A DNA stretch of 64,000 nt from BOG-931 sp963781725 (GCA_963781725.1 CAWAGV010000002.1:930001-994000); one strand, 5' to 3'. Positions 8,066-16,938 are shown, counted from the first letter of the stretch. Notes: a model not told the origin generated them from the sequence alone. Program-made: numbers and translations.

Positions 8066-9043
8066 TCACTGCACTTCAATGTGCGCGTTCTCGATGATGG
8101 TGTGGAACTTCTTGTATTCGCCGGCGAGAAACACGTTGGCGGCTTCCGGGCTGCTCGGCGCGGCTTCGTAACCCTGCGCGTCGTAGATTTTTTGCAAGCC
8201 GGGCGAGGTCAGCGCCTTTGCGATCGCGGCGTTGATGAATTGCACGATCGGCGCGGGCGTGCCGGCCGGCGCCAGGATGACACCCCAGTTGGTCACGTCG
8301 GGCGCGCCGGGCAGCAATTCGGACACGGCCGGCACATCGGGCAACAGCCGATAGCGTTTCGCGCTGGTGACGGCGAGCGGAACGATGTCGCCATTGCGGA
8401 TCATCGGCATCGCCGAAGCGTCGGTGATCACGTAATCGATGCGGCCGCCGAGCAGTTCGACCAGCGGCTGGCCGGCGCCGGTGAACGGAATATGCGCAAC
8501 ATCGATGCCGGCAAAGGTCTTGAGCACCTCGTTGAACAGATGCGGCCCGGCGCCGATGCCGGACGAGCCGAAATTCAGCTTGCCGGGCGCCGCCTTGGCC
8601 CGCGCAATCAGCGCGGCAAGGCTGGTGATGCCGGATTTCGCCGCGACCGCGACGATGAACGGCGAAGAGAAAACCTGCGAGACGGCGGTGAAACTTTGCA
8701 CCGGATCGTAGTGCAGGTTCTTATAGAGGCTGCCCGAGATCACGTGCGACGGCGCGGCGATATACAACGTGTAACCGTCGGGATTGGCCGCGGCGACGAA
8801 CCCCGCGCCGATGGTGGTGCCGGCGCCGGGCTTGCTCAGGATGATCACCGGATTAGGCCATTCGCTGCTGATCTGCTGCGCCAGCGGCCGGGCCATGCCG
8901 TCAGCCGAGCCGCCGGGCGGATAAGGGATCACCAGACTGACAATGCGCGCGGGATAACCGGCAGGTTGCGCCAGAGCCTGGACCATCGCGCCGGCCACAA
9001 GCGTCAATGCCGAAGCCGCGATAATACGCATGCGCCTTCGCAT
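8066..9043 (-). CDS. TTT-family (Bug-type) periplasmic substrate-binding protein
   Basis: A 325-residue protein with a signal peptide (RMRIIAASALTLVAGAMVQALA) and the TTT binding-protein landmarks YPARIVSLVIPYPPGGSADGMAR, KPGAGTTIGA, NPDGYTL, GPHLFNEVLK and LPDVPAVSE. These proteins bind small carboxylates for TctAB-type transporters. No tctA/tctB is in the window, as is common for this expanded family. GGGAGGAGAAGGC precedes the ATG at 9043. Its neighbour across the divergent gap is a flavin monooxygenase, which hints at an aromatic or sulfonated organic acid as ligand (inference). Confidence 0.88.
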   Translation of the reverse strand: MRRRMRIIAASALTLVAGAMVQALAQPAGYPARIVSLVIPYPPGGSADGMARPLAQQISSEWPNPVIILSKPGAGTTIGAGFVAAANPDGYTLYIAAPSHVISGSLYKNLHYDPVQSFTAVSQVFSSPFIVAVAAKSGITSLAALIARAKAAPGKLNFGSSGIGAGPHLFNEVLKTFAGIDVAHIPFTGAGQPLVELLGGRIDYVITDASAMPMIRNGDIVPLAVTSAKRYRLLPDVPAVSELLPGAPDVTNWGVILAPAGTPAPIVQFINAAIAKALTSPGLQKIYDAQGYEAAPSSPEAANVFLAGEYKKFHTIIENAHIEVQ

Positions 9044-9195
9044 GCCTTCTCCTCCCGTACGCCGCGCCGGCCTTGCCGCAGAGACAACCGGCCGCGTTTG
9101 TTTTAAGTATTGAACGCATAAGGTGCGCGGCTCTGCGGTGTGTCAAGCGACCGCGCACAACCCGCGTCAACCACGGCTACCAACCGGGCGATTTG

Positions 9196-10566
9196 ATGAG
9201 TCCCACACGCTCCAGCGACCGCAAGATCAAGTTCTCGGTGTTCCTGCAAGGCGACTGCAATTATCACGTCGCCGGCTGGCGGCATCCGGAGGCCTATGTC
9301 GACTCCGGCACACAGGTGAAACGCTGGGTCGAATATGCGCAGACCATCGAGCGGGCGAAGATGGACATGCTGTTCATCGCCGACACCATCGGCCTGCCCG
9401 GCACCGATCGCCTCGACCTGATCGGCTACAACACCCGCGGCGACAAGTTCGAGCCGTTCACGATGCTGTCCGCGCTGTCGATGGTGACGTCGCATATCGG
9501 CCTCGTCGCCACCGCGGCCACCACCTACAACGAACCGTACACGGTGGCGCGCGTGCTGGCCTCGCTCGATCACTTGAGCGGCGGCCGTGCCGGCTGGAAC
9601 ATGGTGACCGGCGGCAATCACGAGGACGCGCTCAATTTCAGCCACGCCGCGCACCCGCCGCACGCCGACCGCTACGCCCGCGCCGAGGAGTTCGGCGACG
9701 TCGTGCTCGGGCTGTGGGACAGCTGGGAAGACGATGCGTTTCCCCGCAACAAGGAAACCGGCGGCTATCTCGATCCCGGCAAGATGCACGTGCTCAATCA
9801 CAAGGGAAAACGTTTCCAGGTGAAGGGTCCGCTCAGTGTGGCGCGGCCGGTGCAAGGGCATCCGGTGATCGTGCAGGCTGGCTCCTCGGTACCGGCGAAA
9901 GAATTGTCGGCGCGCTTTGCCGATGCGAGCTTCACCGCGCAGCCGTCGCTTGATTATGCCAAGACGTTCTACGCCGACCTGAAAGGCCGACTCGCCAAGT
10001 TCGGCCGCGCGCCGGACTCGCTGAAAGTGATGCCCGGCGTGGTGATGTATATCGGCCGCACCGAGGACGAGGCGCGCGAGAAGTTCGAGCGGCTGCAGGA
10101 ACTGATCCCGCTGCCGGTGGCGATCGACCGGCTCGGCCGCATGCTCGGCGGCGTCGATCTGTCCCGGTTCCCGGTCGACGGCCCGATGCCCGATCTGGTC
10201 GGCAACGATGCGCGGATGAGCACGCCGATGAACTACGCGCGGATGGCGAAGCGCGACAATCTGACGTTGCGCCAGGTCGCGATGCGCTCCGCCGCCGGCA
10301 AGGATCACTGGACGCTGGTCGGCACGCCGGTGCAGATCGTCGATCAACTCGAAGAATGGTTCGTCAATGAAGGCGCCGACGGCTTCAACCTGCTGCCGCC
10401 TTACGTTCCGGGCACGCTCAACGACTTCGCCGATCTGATCGTACCTGAAATGCAGCGGCGCGGGCTTTACCGCACCGAATATGAAGGCAAGACACTGCGG
10501 GACAATCTCGGCGTCGCCCGGCCGGAGCCGGTGTGGCGGCAGTCGCGCGAGCAGCGCGCCGGCTAG
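9196..10566 (+). CDS. LLM-class flavin-dependent monooxygenase (NtaA/SnaA/DszA family)
   Basis: A 456-residue bacterial-luciferase-like monooxygenase. Family landmarks are the opening FSVFLQGDCNYHVAGWRHPEA, LDHLSGGRAGWNMVTG (flavin site), GHPVIVQAGSSVPAKELSARFAD, and the C-terminal GADGFNLLPPY. Relatives use reduced FMN from a separate reductase to oxidise nitrilotriacetate, EDTA, sulfur heterocycles or similar. No reductase gene is adjacent and the substrate is unknown. An upstream in-frame start at 9073 exists. ATG 9196 fits the family start (MSPTRSSDRKIKFSVF), though its ribosome-binding site is weak. Confidence 0.87.
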   Translation: MSPTRSSDRKIKFSVFLQGDCNYHVAGWRHPEAYVDSGTQVKRWVEYAQTIERAKMDMLFIADTIGLPGTDRLDLIGYNTRGDKFEPFTMLSALSMVTSHIGLVATAATTYNEPYTVARVLASLDHLSGGRAGWNMVTGGNHEDALNFSHAAHPPHADRYARAEEFGDVVLGLWDSWEDDAFPRNKETGGYLDPGKMHVLNHKGKRFQVKGPLSVARPVQGHPVIVQAGSSVPAKELSARFADASFTAQPSLDYAKTFYADLKGRLAKFGRAPDSLKVMPGVVMYIGRTEDEAREKFERLQELIPLPVAIDRLGRMLGGVDLSRFPVDGPMPDLVGNDARMSTPMNYARMAKRDNLTLRQVAMRSAAGKDHWTLVGTPVQIVDQLEEWFVNEGADGFNLLPPYVPGTLNDFADLIVPEMQRRGLYRTEYEGKTLRDNLGVARPEPVWRQSREQRAG

Positions 10567-10600
10567 GCCGAGACTTACGCGGCATAGAGAATGTGACGTC

Positions 10601-11095
10601 CTACGCCTCGCGGTTTTTGCCGCCGAGGTTGGCGATGATCTTCTCGATCAGCTCAAACAGCGAGGCGATCTGCGCATTCGTCAACCCATTCCGCGCACGC
10701 ATGTTGACCGCGATCGCGCACCCGTCGAGCGGCCTCTCTAAAGCACGACCGGAACTGGTCAAATGAACGATAATGCGGCGCCGGTCGGCGCTATCGCGGT
10801 TACGGCGGATGTAACCAAGCTTTTCGAGCTGATCGATAACGGCGGTCGACGATGCCGTCTCAATTCCGATGCGCCGTGACAGTTCGACCTGAGCGAGCCC
10901 GTCCTCCTGCCATAGCTGGCGCAAATGCTGATACTGGCTGAAGGTGATGTCGTGCTGCGCCAATTTCTCCCGTAAGGCTTTGTTGAACACCGCGTTGCCG
11001 TCGCGCAGCTTCATGCCGAGTCCGATATCGGGAACTTTTCGGACTGCGGGTCCTTTCTGCTTTCCCAGCTTACGAATAACGGCAGGCACAGCCAT
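10601..11095 (-). CDS. MarR-family transcriptional regulator
   Basis: A 164-residue winged-helix repressor-type protein. The MarR core is clear: FSQYQHLRQLWQEDGLAQVELSRRIGIE is the recognition helix-turn-helix, and the wing DSADRRRIIVHLTSSGRAL carries the D-x-R-DRR signature. The last 40 residues form the dimer helix. It is divergent from the Rieske-hypothetical-amidohydrolase operon and the gap between them carries a near-palindrome. It therefore probably controls that operon in response to an aromatic acid or its CoA ester, as many MarR proteins do (inference). Confidence 0.9.
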   Translation of the reverse strand: MAVPAVIRKLGKQKGPAVRKVPDIGLGMKLRDGNAVFNKALREKLAQHDITFSQYQHLRQLWQEDGLAQVELSRRIGIETASSTAVIDQLEKLGYIRRNRDSADRRRIIVHLTSSGRALERPLDGCAIAVNMRARNGLTNAQIASLFELIEKIIANLGGKNREA

Positions 11096-11131
11096 TCCTC
11101 AAAGGAGCCAAGTCGTCGGCTTGATTAGATA

Positions 11132-11145
11132 ATAAGGTATCTTAT
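11132..11145. promoter_or_regulatory. Candidate MarR operator
   Basis: ATAAG-GTAT-CTTAT is an inverted repeat with 12 of 14 symmetric positions, inside an AT-rich 30-base stretch of the 81-base divergent gap. It lies 31 bases before the Rieske gene start. Size and position suit a MarR-type operator. Confidence 0.5.
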
Positions 11146-11176
11146 AATTAGCCCGTTACAGTCAATGGGAGCTAGC

Positions 11177-11542
11177 ATGGCGGAAGTCCGCGTTTGCAAG
11201 AAAGGCGAAATCGCCGAAGGCCACACCCGGCTGGTGAAAAGCGGGCCGCTCGAAATCGGCGTGATCTTCCACAAGGGCGAATATTACGCCTATCGCAATG
11301 TCTGCCCGCATCAGGGCGGCCCGGCCTGCGAAGGGCTGAAAATCCCGCAGGTGGTGGAGAAGATCGGCGACAAGGGCATTCATCTCGGCCAGGATTTCGA
11401 CGAGAGCGACATGCACATCATCTGCCCCTGGCACGGCTGGGAATTCCATCTGAAAGACGGCACCCATGTCATCGACAAGCGGCATCGCCTGAAGAAATTT
11501 CCGGTGATCGAACGCAGCGGCGAAATCTATGTCGCAGTCTGA
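11177..11542 (+). CDS. Rieske [2Fe-2S] protein
   Basis: A 121-residue Rieske protein with ligands in CPHQGGPAC (C-x-H) and CPWHGWEFH (C-x2-H). About 50 residues lie between the pairs, more than in the ferredoxin at 4409. It is soluble with no signal. ATG 11177 is preferred over ATG 11165 because the GGGAG that overlaps the first ATG is six bases before the second. The gene overlaps the next one by 14 bases and forms an operon with it and the amidohydrolase. It may be an electron donor or a fused-like subunit of an oxygenase not present here. Confidence 0.88.
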   Translation: MAEVRVCKKGEIAEGHTRLVKSGPLEIGVIFHKGEYYAYRNVCPHQGGPACEGLKIPQVVEKIGDKGIHLGQDFDESDMHIICPWHGWEFHLKDGTHVIDKRHRLKKFPVIERSGEIYVAV

Positions 11543-11873
11543 GCGCATCGCAGCCTTTCCCGATCTGGCGAGCGACCTCGCCGCGGCCTGCGCCGAGGCG
11601 ATCGAGAGCCAGCGGCTCGACGATATTCCGAACGACTCGCTCGGCCAGGCGTTCGGCGCCATCGTGCGGCTCTACGCCGCCAAGGCGCAGATGGGCGAAG
11701 CGCCGCGGCCCTACGGCCGCAACTCCGGCGTCACCGTGACCGACGTCGCCATCGGCTGCACCGCGCTGCTGGAAAGCGCGGGTCTCGAAGTGTTCGAACT
11801 CGGCGCCTGGCAGAGCATGTCGGGCATCGGCCGCCTGACGCCGCACGGCAGCGGCAACTCAAATCTGAAATAA
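11529..11873 (+). CDS. Conserved hypothetical protein of the Rieske-amidohydrolase operon
   Basis: A 114-residue soluble protein that is helical in its first half (FPDLASDLAAACAEAIESQRLDDIP). A conserved-looking middle follows (RPYGRNSGVTVTDVAIGCTALLESAGLEVFELGAWQSMSG) and a Gly/Ser-rich end. I do not recognise a domain. It overlaps the Rieske gene by 14 bases and ends 13 bases before the amidohydrolase gene, so the three products are made together. A small subunit or chaperone of the same pathway is plausible, but this is inference from position only. Confidence 0.72.
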   Translation: MSQSERIAAFPDLASDLAAACAEAIESQRLDDIPNDSLGQAFGAIVRLYAAKAQMGEAPRPYGRNSGVTVTDVAIGCTALLESAGLEVFELGAWQSMSGIGRLTPHGSGNSNLK

Positions 11874-11886
11874 CGAGGGTCCTCTC

Positions 11887-13170
11887 ATGCTGACCGATCC
11901 CAATTACCTGCAGGACATGGCGAACCGCGATTTCCGCGATCTCGCCAGCGAGGAATTCGACACCCGCACGCTGCTGCGCAACGCCGTCGATCAGGCGATC
12001 GCGCGCAAGTACGAAGACTTCCTGATCGTCGATACCAACTCGCACCACTACGAGACCGAAGCGTTCAAGGAGATCGCCGAATACATCGAGGATCCGGTGA
12101 TGCGCTACGAGGCCAAGTTCCAGGGCCATTCGCGCGGCGGCTTCACCGCCGAGACCGGTTCCTATCAGGAGCTTGCCGGCCGCATCACCCGCTATCCGCA
12201 GCGCAAGAACGAGAAGGTGCCGGGCACCAAGCACCGCGACCTGACGCTGATGGAGCGCTGGATGGACGCCATGGGCGTCGACATGGCGGTGATGTTCCCG
12301 ACCCCGATGCTGAACCTGTCGAACTGCCCGCGCATCCAGGTCGAGGTGGCGATGGCCAAGGCCTATAACCGCTGGCTCTGCGACAAGATCCTCGACGCCG
12401 ATCCGCGCATCCGCTCGATGCTGTATCTGCCGTTCCACGATCCGGAAGCGACCTACGAGATCATCGAGGAATTCGCCGACCGCAAGGGCGTGTGCGGCTT
12501 CATGGTGACATCGACCCATTACAAGGCGAACTACGACAACGCCTACATGAAGTCGTACCACGCGTTGCAGGAGCGTGACCTGCCGCTCGGCTTCCATGCC
12601 GCGTTCACCTGGACCGACCAGAGCCTGCAGCTCACCAACCGCTTCATCGGCGTGCATGCGCTGGGCTTCACCTGGTGCAACATGCTGCACATGACCAACT
12701 GGGTCACCAACGGCATGCCGGAACGGTTTCCGAGACTGAAGACGGTGTGGATCGAAAGCGGGCTGGCCTGGATTCCGTTCCTGATGCAGCGGCTCGACAA
12801 CGAGTTCATGATGCGCACCTCGGATTGCGGCCTGCTCAAGCGCAAGCCGAGCGAATACATGCGCGAGATGTTCTTCACCTCGCAGCCGATGGAGATGGTG
12901 GACAACCGCAAGGCGCTCGAACTGACCTTCGAGATGATCAAGGCGGACACCCAGCTCCTGTATTCCTCCGACTATCCGCATTGGGACATGGACCTGCCGT
13001 CGACGATCTACGACTTGCCGTTCATCAACGAAGAGGCCAAGCGCAACATCCTCGGCGGTAACGCGCAGCGGCTGTTCAAGCTCGATCCGGTGTATTCGCC
13101 GGTGAAGCTCGAGCGCCGGGCGCAGCGCGCCAATGGACAAGGCGCGCCGGCGACGGTGGCGGCAGAATAG
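11887..13170 (+). CDS. Amidohydrolase 2 (ACMSD-like) family metal-dependent hydrolase/decarboxylase
   Basis: A 427-residue TIM-barrel protein of the amidohydrolase-2 group. FLIVDTNSHHYE (about residues 47-58) replaces the usual DxHxH first metal motif with D-x-N-x-H-H. Further landmarks are GFMVTSTHYKANYD, PLGFHAAFTW, WIESGLAWIPFLMQRLDNEF and the closing metal-site motif LYSSDYPHWDMDLP. Relatives decarboxylate or hydrolyse aromatic-ring cleavage products. The gene closes an operon with the Rieske and 114-residue proteins under the divergent MarR. The altered first motif could mean a changed metal site. Confidence 0.85.
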   Translation: MLTDPNYLQDMANRDFRDLASEEFDTRTLLRNAVDQAIARKYEDFLIVDTNSHHYETEAFKEIAEYIEDPVMRYEAKFQGHSRGGFTAETGSYQELAGRITRYPQRKNEKVPGTKHRDLTLMERWMDAMGVDMAVMFPTPMLNLSNCPRIQVEVAMAKAYNRWLCDKILDADPRIRSMLYLPFHDPEATYEIIEEFADRKGVCGFMVTSTHYKANYDNAYMKSYHALQERDLPLGFHAAFTWTDQSLQLTNRFIGVHALGFTWCNMLHMTNWVTNGMPERFPRLKTVWIESGLAWIPFLMQRLDNEFMMRTSDCGLLKRKPSEYMREMFFTSQPMEMVDNRKALELTFEMIKADTQLLYSSDYPHWDMDLPSTIYDLPFINEEAKRNILGGNAQRLFKLDPVYSPVKLERRAQRANGQGAPATVAAE

Positions 13171-13327
13171 CGCGCAGAAGGGCGCTCGCGGCACTGCCGC
13201 GTTTCTGAACGGCCGTTGCCGAAATTGCCCAAATCCGCCACGGCGCGGCGTTAATTCCGCCGCCGAGGGCTTCTAATTCTTCCCATGTTTTCAAACGCAC
13301 GTTTGGAAAAAATGGGAGATAACGTCA

Positions 13328-13669
13328 ATGCGTAACGCAATCGGCCGGACGCTCGCTGGTCTGGGCGTTTTGGCTTTCGGTACAATTGCTGGTCTGCCGG
13401 CCCATGCCGCCGACATGGGGGTGCCCGAGTACGGCTATCAGCAGCAACAGCCGCCGCCGGCTTACTATCCGCCACCGCATCAAGAGGCCGAGGTCTATCC
13501 GCCGCCGCCGCCCGTCGCGTACGGTTATCCACCGCCGGTTGCTTATTACCCTTATGCGCCCGCACCGGTCGTGGTCGGTCCGTACTATGGGCGCGGCTAT
13601 TACTGGCATGGCTACGGCCCGCGTTTCGCTTACGGTTCCGGGCATTACGGCCACTACCGGCGCTGGTAG
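13328..13669 (+). CDS. Exported Pro/Tyr-rich low-complexity protein
   Basis: A 113-residue protein with a Sec signal peptide ending near AHA (about residue 27). The mature chain is dominated by Pro, Tyr, Gly and Gln: QQQQPPPAYYPPP, YPPPPPVAYGYPPP, and a Gly/Tyr/His-rich end. Such proteins are common in rhizobial genomes and are usually annotated as hypothetical; surface or cell-wall association is likely. ATGGGAGATAACGTCA supplies the ribosome-binding site. A hairpin follows at 13710-13745. Confidence 0.75.
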   Translation: MRNAIGRTLAGLGVLAFGTIAGLPAHAADMGVPEYGYQQQQPPPAYYPPPHQEAEVYPPPPPVAYGYPPPVAYYPYAPAPVVVGPYYGRGYYWHGYGPRFAYGSGHYGHYRRW

Positions 13670-13709
13670 GAATTGCGGCAATACCCTTGAAAACCCCTTG
13701 AAAACTCTT

Positions 13710-13745
13710 GGGCGCGGATGACCGGAATACCGGGATTCCGCGCCC
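13710..13745 (+). terminator. Hairpin after the Pro/Tyr-rich gene
   Basis: A perfect 9-bp stem (GGGCGCGGA / TCCGCGCCC) with an 18-base loop lies 40 bases after the stop. There is no T-run, so termination is possible but not assured. Two direct copies of CCTTGAAAA precede it. Confidence 0.4.
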
Positions 13746-13942
13746 GATATGGTTAATGGCAAGCCTTTGAGATTGCCGCAATTTTGACCGATACGTCCCT
13801 CATGGTCGGCTTCGGGATGTAACGGGACGGGACGCGTCTAAAAAATCACTTCTCAGCTTTGGCGCAAACACGGGAGCGTTTCCCGTGCGGGGTGCAATCG
13901 TTGCGCCGGGAAGCGGTTTTGTCGGGGACGCGCACAGGGGTA

Positions 13943-15055
13943 ATGGCAGCCGGTTGGCGTTCTGAAGCCGAGACTTACGACTACCAGGGCTTGCCACTGA
14001 ATGCGCGGCCGCAGCGTTTGCTCGCGACCGCCGCGGTGATCTGCATCGCCTTCGCCTGCTCGTGGACGATGTGCGTCAACCTGATGGGCGATGCCGCCGA
14101 TCAGACCGCCGATCAGACCGCCGACGTGGCGGCGACGCGCACCGACAAACTCGTGACGTTCGTCGATCGCTTTGCGATCGGCAGCCGCGGCGACAAGCTT
14201 GCGGTGAACGCGCCGGCTGCGGCCGTATCGTCAGCGCCGGTGGCGCCGAGCCAGACCACCGCGCAGCGCCTCGCCAAAGCCAAGGCCGCGCTCGCCAACT
14301 TCGCGATGCTGTTCGATCCGCATTTCGCCAACGGCGCCGCGTCCGGCAGCTTCGCCGATCGTACGCCGGTGCAGCCGGCCGGCTGGCAGGTTGCATCGGC
14401 GCAGCCACAGGCGCCGCAGAAACAGCAGTTCGCCATGCTGTCGCCGGCGACCGACGAGAAGCCGTCGGTGCCGTTGCCGCCGCCGCGCCCGGCGCAAAGC
14501 CGAACCGCCGCGATCACCCAGGGTACGCATAACATCGTCGCCAGGGCAGCCGCCGACACCCGCTCGATCTTCGAAAAACTGTTCGGCAAGCCGACAACGC
14601 CATTCACGCTGGCCTATGCCGACGCCGACACCGGCTCGATCGGCAACGCGTCATCCGCGGCGGCGCTCTACGATCATTCGACCGCGGTTTACGATATTTC
14701 CGCGCGCAAGGTTTATCTGCCGGACGGCACCACGCTGGAAGCGCATTCCGGTCTCGGCGATCTGCTCGACGATCCGAGTCACGCCGATGTGCACAATCGC
14801 GGCGTCACGCCGCCGACGCTGTACGATCTGCAGCCGCGCGAAGCGCTGTTCCATGGCGTGAAGGCGCTACGCCTGCTCCCGGTCGACGGCGAAAGCGCGA
14901 CCCATGGCCGGAGCGGCCTGCTTGCGCACACTTACATGCTCGGCCCGAACGGCAACTCAAACGGTTGCGTGTCGTTCAAGGACTACGAGGCATTCCTCGA
15001 AGCCTACGAGCAACACAAGATCACCCGGCTCGCCGTCGTCACGCGCCTGCAGTAG
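13943..15055 (+). CDS. DUF2778/Tlde1-like L,D-transpeptidase-fold protein
   Basis: A 370-residue protein with an N-terminal membrane anchor (LLATAAVICIAFACSWTMCVNLMG, about residues 25-48). A long disordered Ala/Pro/Thr-rich linker follows (to about 215), then a C-terminal catalytic domain. That domain shows LYDHSTAVYDISARKVYLPDG and ends with a His and Cys pair in HGRSGLLAHTYMLGPNGNSNGCVSF, matching the H...S-x-G-C arrangement of DUF2778/Tlde1 enzymes that cut or exchange peptidoglycan stem peptides. A TTG start at 13859 is possible, but AGGGGT before ATG 13943 is better. It is probably periplasmic and acts on the host's own cell wall; no type VI secretion genes are near. Confidence 0.82.
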   Translation: MAAGWRSEAETYDYQGLPLNARPQRLLATAAVICIAFACSWTMCVNLMGDAADQTADQTADVAATRTDKLVTFVDRFAIGSRGDKLAVNAPAAAVSSAPVAPSQTTAQRLAKAKAALANFAMLFDPHFANGAASGSFADRTPVQPAGWQVASAQPQAPQKQQFAMLSPATDEKPSVPLPPPRPAQSRTAAITQGTHNIVARAAADTRSIFEKLFGKPTTPFTLAYADADTGSIGNASSAAALYDHSTAVYDISARKVYLPDGTTLEAHSGLGDLLDDPSHADVHNRGVTPPTLYDLQPREALFHGVKALRLLPVDGESATHGRSGLLAHTYMLGPNGNSNGCVSFKDYEAFLEAYEQHKITRLAVVTRLQ

Positions 15056-15061
15056 CGGCCC

Positions 15062-15241
15062 CTAGGCATCGGATCTGTCGAGCCGCTCGGCTAGTTCCTT
15101 CAACTCGGGCGGCAGGTCCTGCTCAGGCTCATAAAGCGTCCGCAATCCGTGGCCGATCTTCCTGCGCATAATCGCCAGCAGGGCTTTAAGCGACGGCGGC
15201 CCGTATTCCGGTTCGTCGTATATCCGCTGATCAATCAACAT
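15062..15241 (-). CDS. Small hypothetical protein, faintly NepR-like
   Basis: A 59-residue acidic/basic protein. The C-terminal half, IGHGLRTLYEPEQDLPPELKELAERLD, resembles the NepR pattern LR..Y......P..l..L...Ld found in anti-sigma factors of the alphaproteobacterial general stress response. The first half (MLIDQRIYDEPEYGPPSLKA) does not. No phyR or ecfG gene is nearby, so this is a weak resemblance only. It is translated in the same direction as the 76-residue protein upstream and converges on the Tlde1-like gene, with six bases between stops. Confidence 0.5.
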   Translation of the reverse strand: MLIDQRIYDEPEYGPPSLKALLAIMRRKIGHGLRTLYEPEQDLPPELKELAERLDRSDA

Positions 15242-15354
15242 TGGCGGCTCGCGAATTATCCGTCCTCCCCACTGTGTCCCAATGGAGGAGCCAGCCGATA
15301 AGTTCCTGCGAAACCGGCGTGGAGGAGCGCCGTAAAGCCGCGCGGAACTTTTCG

Positions 15355-15585
15355 TCAACTTGGGGATTTTGGGCCGATCCGGTCCAGCACCCGCGCGCAG
15401 ATTTGCGTTGGCTCTCGCACGCCGGTCTGCGCGATCTCGATCACCGCCCTGGCGACGGCTTCGGTCATGGCGTCCGGCTGATCGGACAGCCGCAGCGTGC
15501 GCAGGCAATCTTCATAGGCTTTGACCAGCAGCGTGATGTCTTCGGGGGAAAACGCCGTCTGCTGCAACAGGCGGTAAATCGCCAT
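15355..15585 (-). CDS. Small conserved hypothetical protein
   Basis: A 76-residue, mostly helical soluble protein (MAIYRLLQQTAFSPEDITLL, then YEDCLRTLRLSDQPDAMTEAVARAVIEIAQTG). The pattern of an F/A-x-P-E-x-I helix, a RTL-L-x-D turn and I-E-I-A-Q-T-G is one I associate with small, widely shared proteins of rhizobia and relatives whose function is not known. Good internal periodicity and independence from neighbouring frames support it as real. Confidence 0.65.
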   Translation of the reverse strand: MAIYRLLQQTAFSPEDITLLVKAYEDCLRTLRLSDQPDAMTEAVARAVIEIAQTGVREPTQICARVLDRIGPKSPS

Positions 15586-15787
15586 CAGTTCACTCCCTTT
15601 GGAACGTCGTCGGCGGGAGCGTTAGGCCATCCCCCTTGCCGCCATTACGGCCGGCAACGTCAGGATACCTAAGTAGGAAACGATGAACGCGAACTGAATA
15701 AAAACACCGCAAAAACACGTCAAAAGACATGTTGCGGCGCAAGAGTACGATCGCAAAAGAACGATCACAAGAGAATGATCGCGAGAT

Positions 15788-16750
15788 TTATTCGGACTTG
15801 CTGGAGCCCGCGCTCGCGCCGGCGTCGGAGAACCGTGCGTAGAACATGTTGATGCGGTCATGCCACATCGCGACGAAGGCCGCCGACGGCATGTTCTCGA
15901 CCGACTTCCAGACTTTCTGCACGGCCGGCAGCGTGTTCCGCCAGATCGCGCGCTTGCACCAGCTTTCGCCTTTCTGGTGGCCTTCATCCGTCGCGCACAT
16001 CGATTGCCACGCCATCCGATCCGGATGACTGACGTGCTCGGCGGCGCCCTGAATGCCCTGCTGATGGATCAGATAGAGATCGTAGGGCGTGACTTTCTTG
16101 TGGGTCTGGTTTTCGAAATAAGCCGCCTCAATGAGCATCTTGTAGGCAGCGGCGACGGCGTTGTCGCGCGCATCGAGAATGTCGCCGGAGCCGTATTTGT
16201 TGAACTCGTAATTGCTGAGCTGATAAAGCCCCATGTAAGTGCCGGTGCGCTGTTTCGGATCGAAATCGGATTCGATCTTGGCGATGGTCTTCATGAAGGT
16301 CGGGTCGAGCCCGAGCACTTGCGACACGCGCCTGATCTCTTCGACCGGCGTGCCTTCCGGAATATCCTTCAAGGCGCGGAGAACCGTATCCGGCAGTCTC
16401 TCCTCCGGCGGCGTTTCCGAATAGATGGTGTAGACGAGATAGCTCAGGTCAGGAACGCGCGGGTCCGGAGCCGTGTCCGGAGACGCTGCTGTGGTGGCGT
16501 TGGCATTGGCGACCGTCGGCTCCGAATGACGCAGCAACACGATCGACGGCAAGGATGCCAGCAGCGCGAAATCCTGCTCGAGCGTGGAGTGGTCGATGCG
16601 GCCGCCGCCGATCGAGCCGGTGGTTTCGACGGCAATGCTGGCGCCGGCCGATGGCGCGGACGCATTGGCGACAGGAGATTCGTCACGCGGAAAGAACCAA
16701 GGCGCGGCCGCTAACGCGGACGCAATGCAGACCAGCTGCACAAACCTCAT
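15788..16750 (-). CDS. Periplasmic lytic transglycosylase (SLT domain)
   Basis: A 320-residue exported protein. The signal peptide is MRFVQLVCIASALAAAPWFF, followed by a Ser/Thr/Ala-rich linker. The SLT domain starts at about residue 140, with IAKIESDFDPKQRTGTYMGLYQLSNYEFNKYG. The Glu of IES is the expected catalytic acid, and GLYQLS and a Y-x-x-HQQG segment complete the goose-lysozyme-like site. An in-frame ATG at 16828 adds 26 residues ahead of the signal. The ATG at 16750 is better because it starts the signal peptide and CAGGGG precedes it. It would cleave peptidoglycan glycan strands. Confidence 0.85.
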   Translation of the reverse strand: MRFVQLVCIASALAAAPWFFPRDESPVANASAPSAGASIAVETTGSIGGGRIDHSTLEQDFALLASLPSIVLLRHSEPTVANANATTAASPDTAPDPRVPDLSYLVYTIYSETPPEERLPDTVLRALKDIPEGTPVEEIRRVSQVLGLDPTFMKTIAKIESDFDPKQRTGTYMGLYQLSNYEFNKYGSGDILDARDNAVAAAYKMLIEAAYFENQTHKKVTPYDLYLIHQQGIQGAAEHVSHPDRMAWQSMCATDEGHQKGESWCKRAIWRNTLPAVQKVWKSVENMPSAAFVAMWHDRINMFYARFSDAGASAGSSKSE

Positions 16751-16938
16751 CCCCTGACCCCCGAACCGGTCCCACGGTATCCCCACAAGCGGAAATAAAG
16801 AGGCGATTTGCCGCTTGTCGGTATCCATATCGCTGCGAGATCAAGGCGATAGTATGGTTTCACGGGTGTAAACATCGTTACCAACCGGTTCCGAAACGGA
16901 CCCGAAATGCCGGTGGAACGCCGCTGAGGGAGGTCAAC

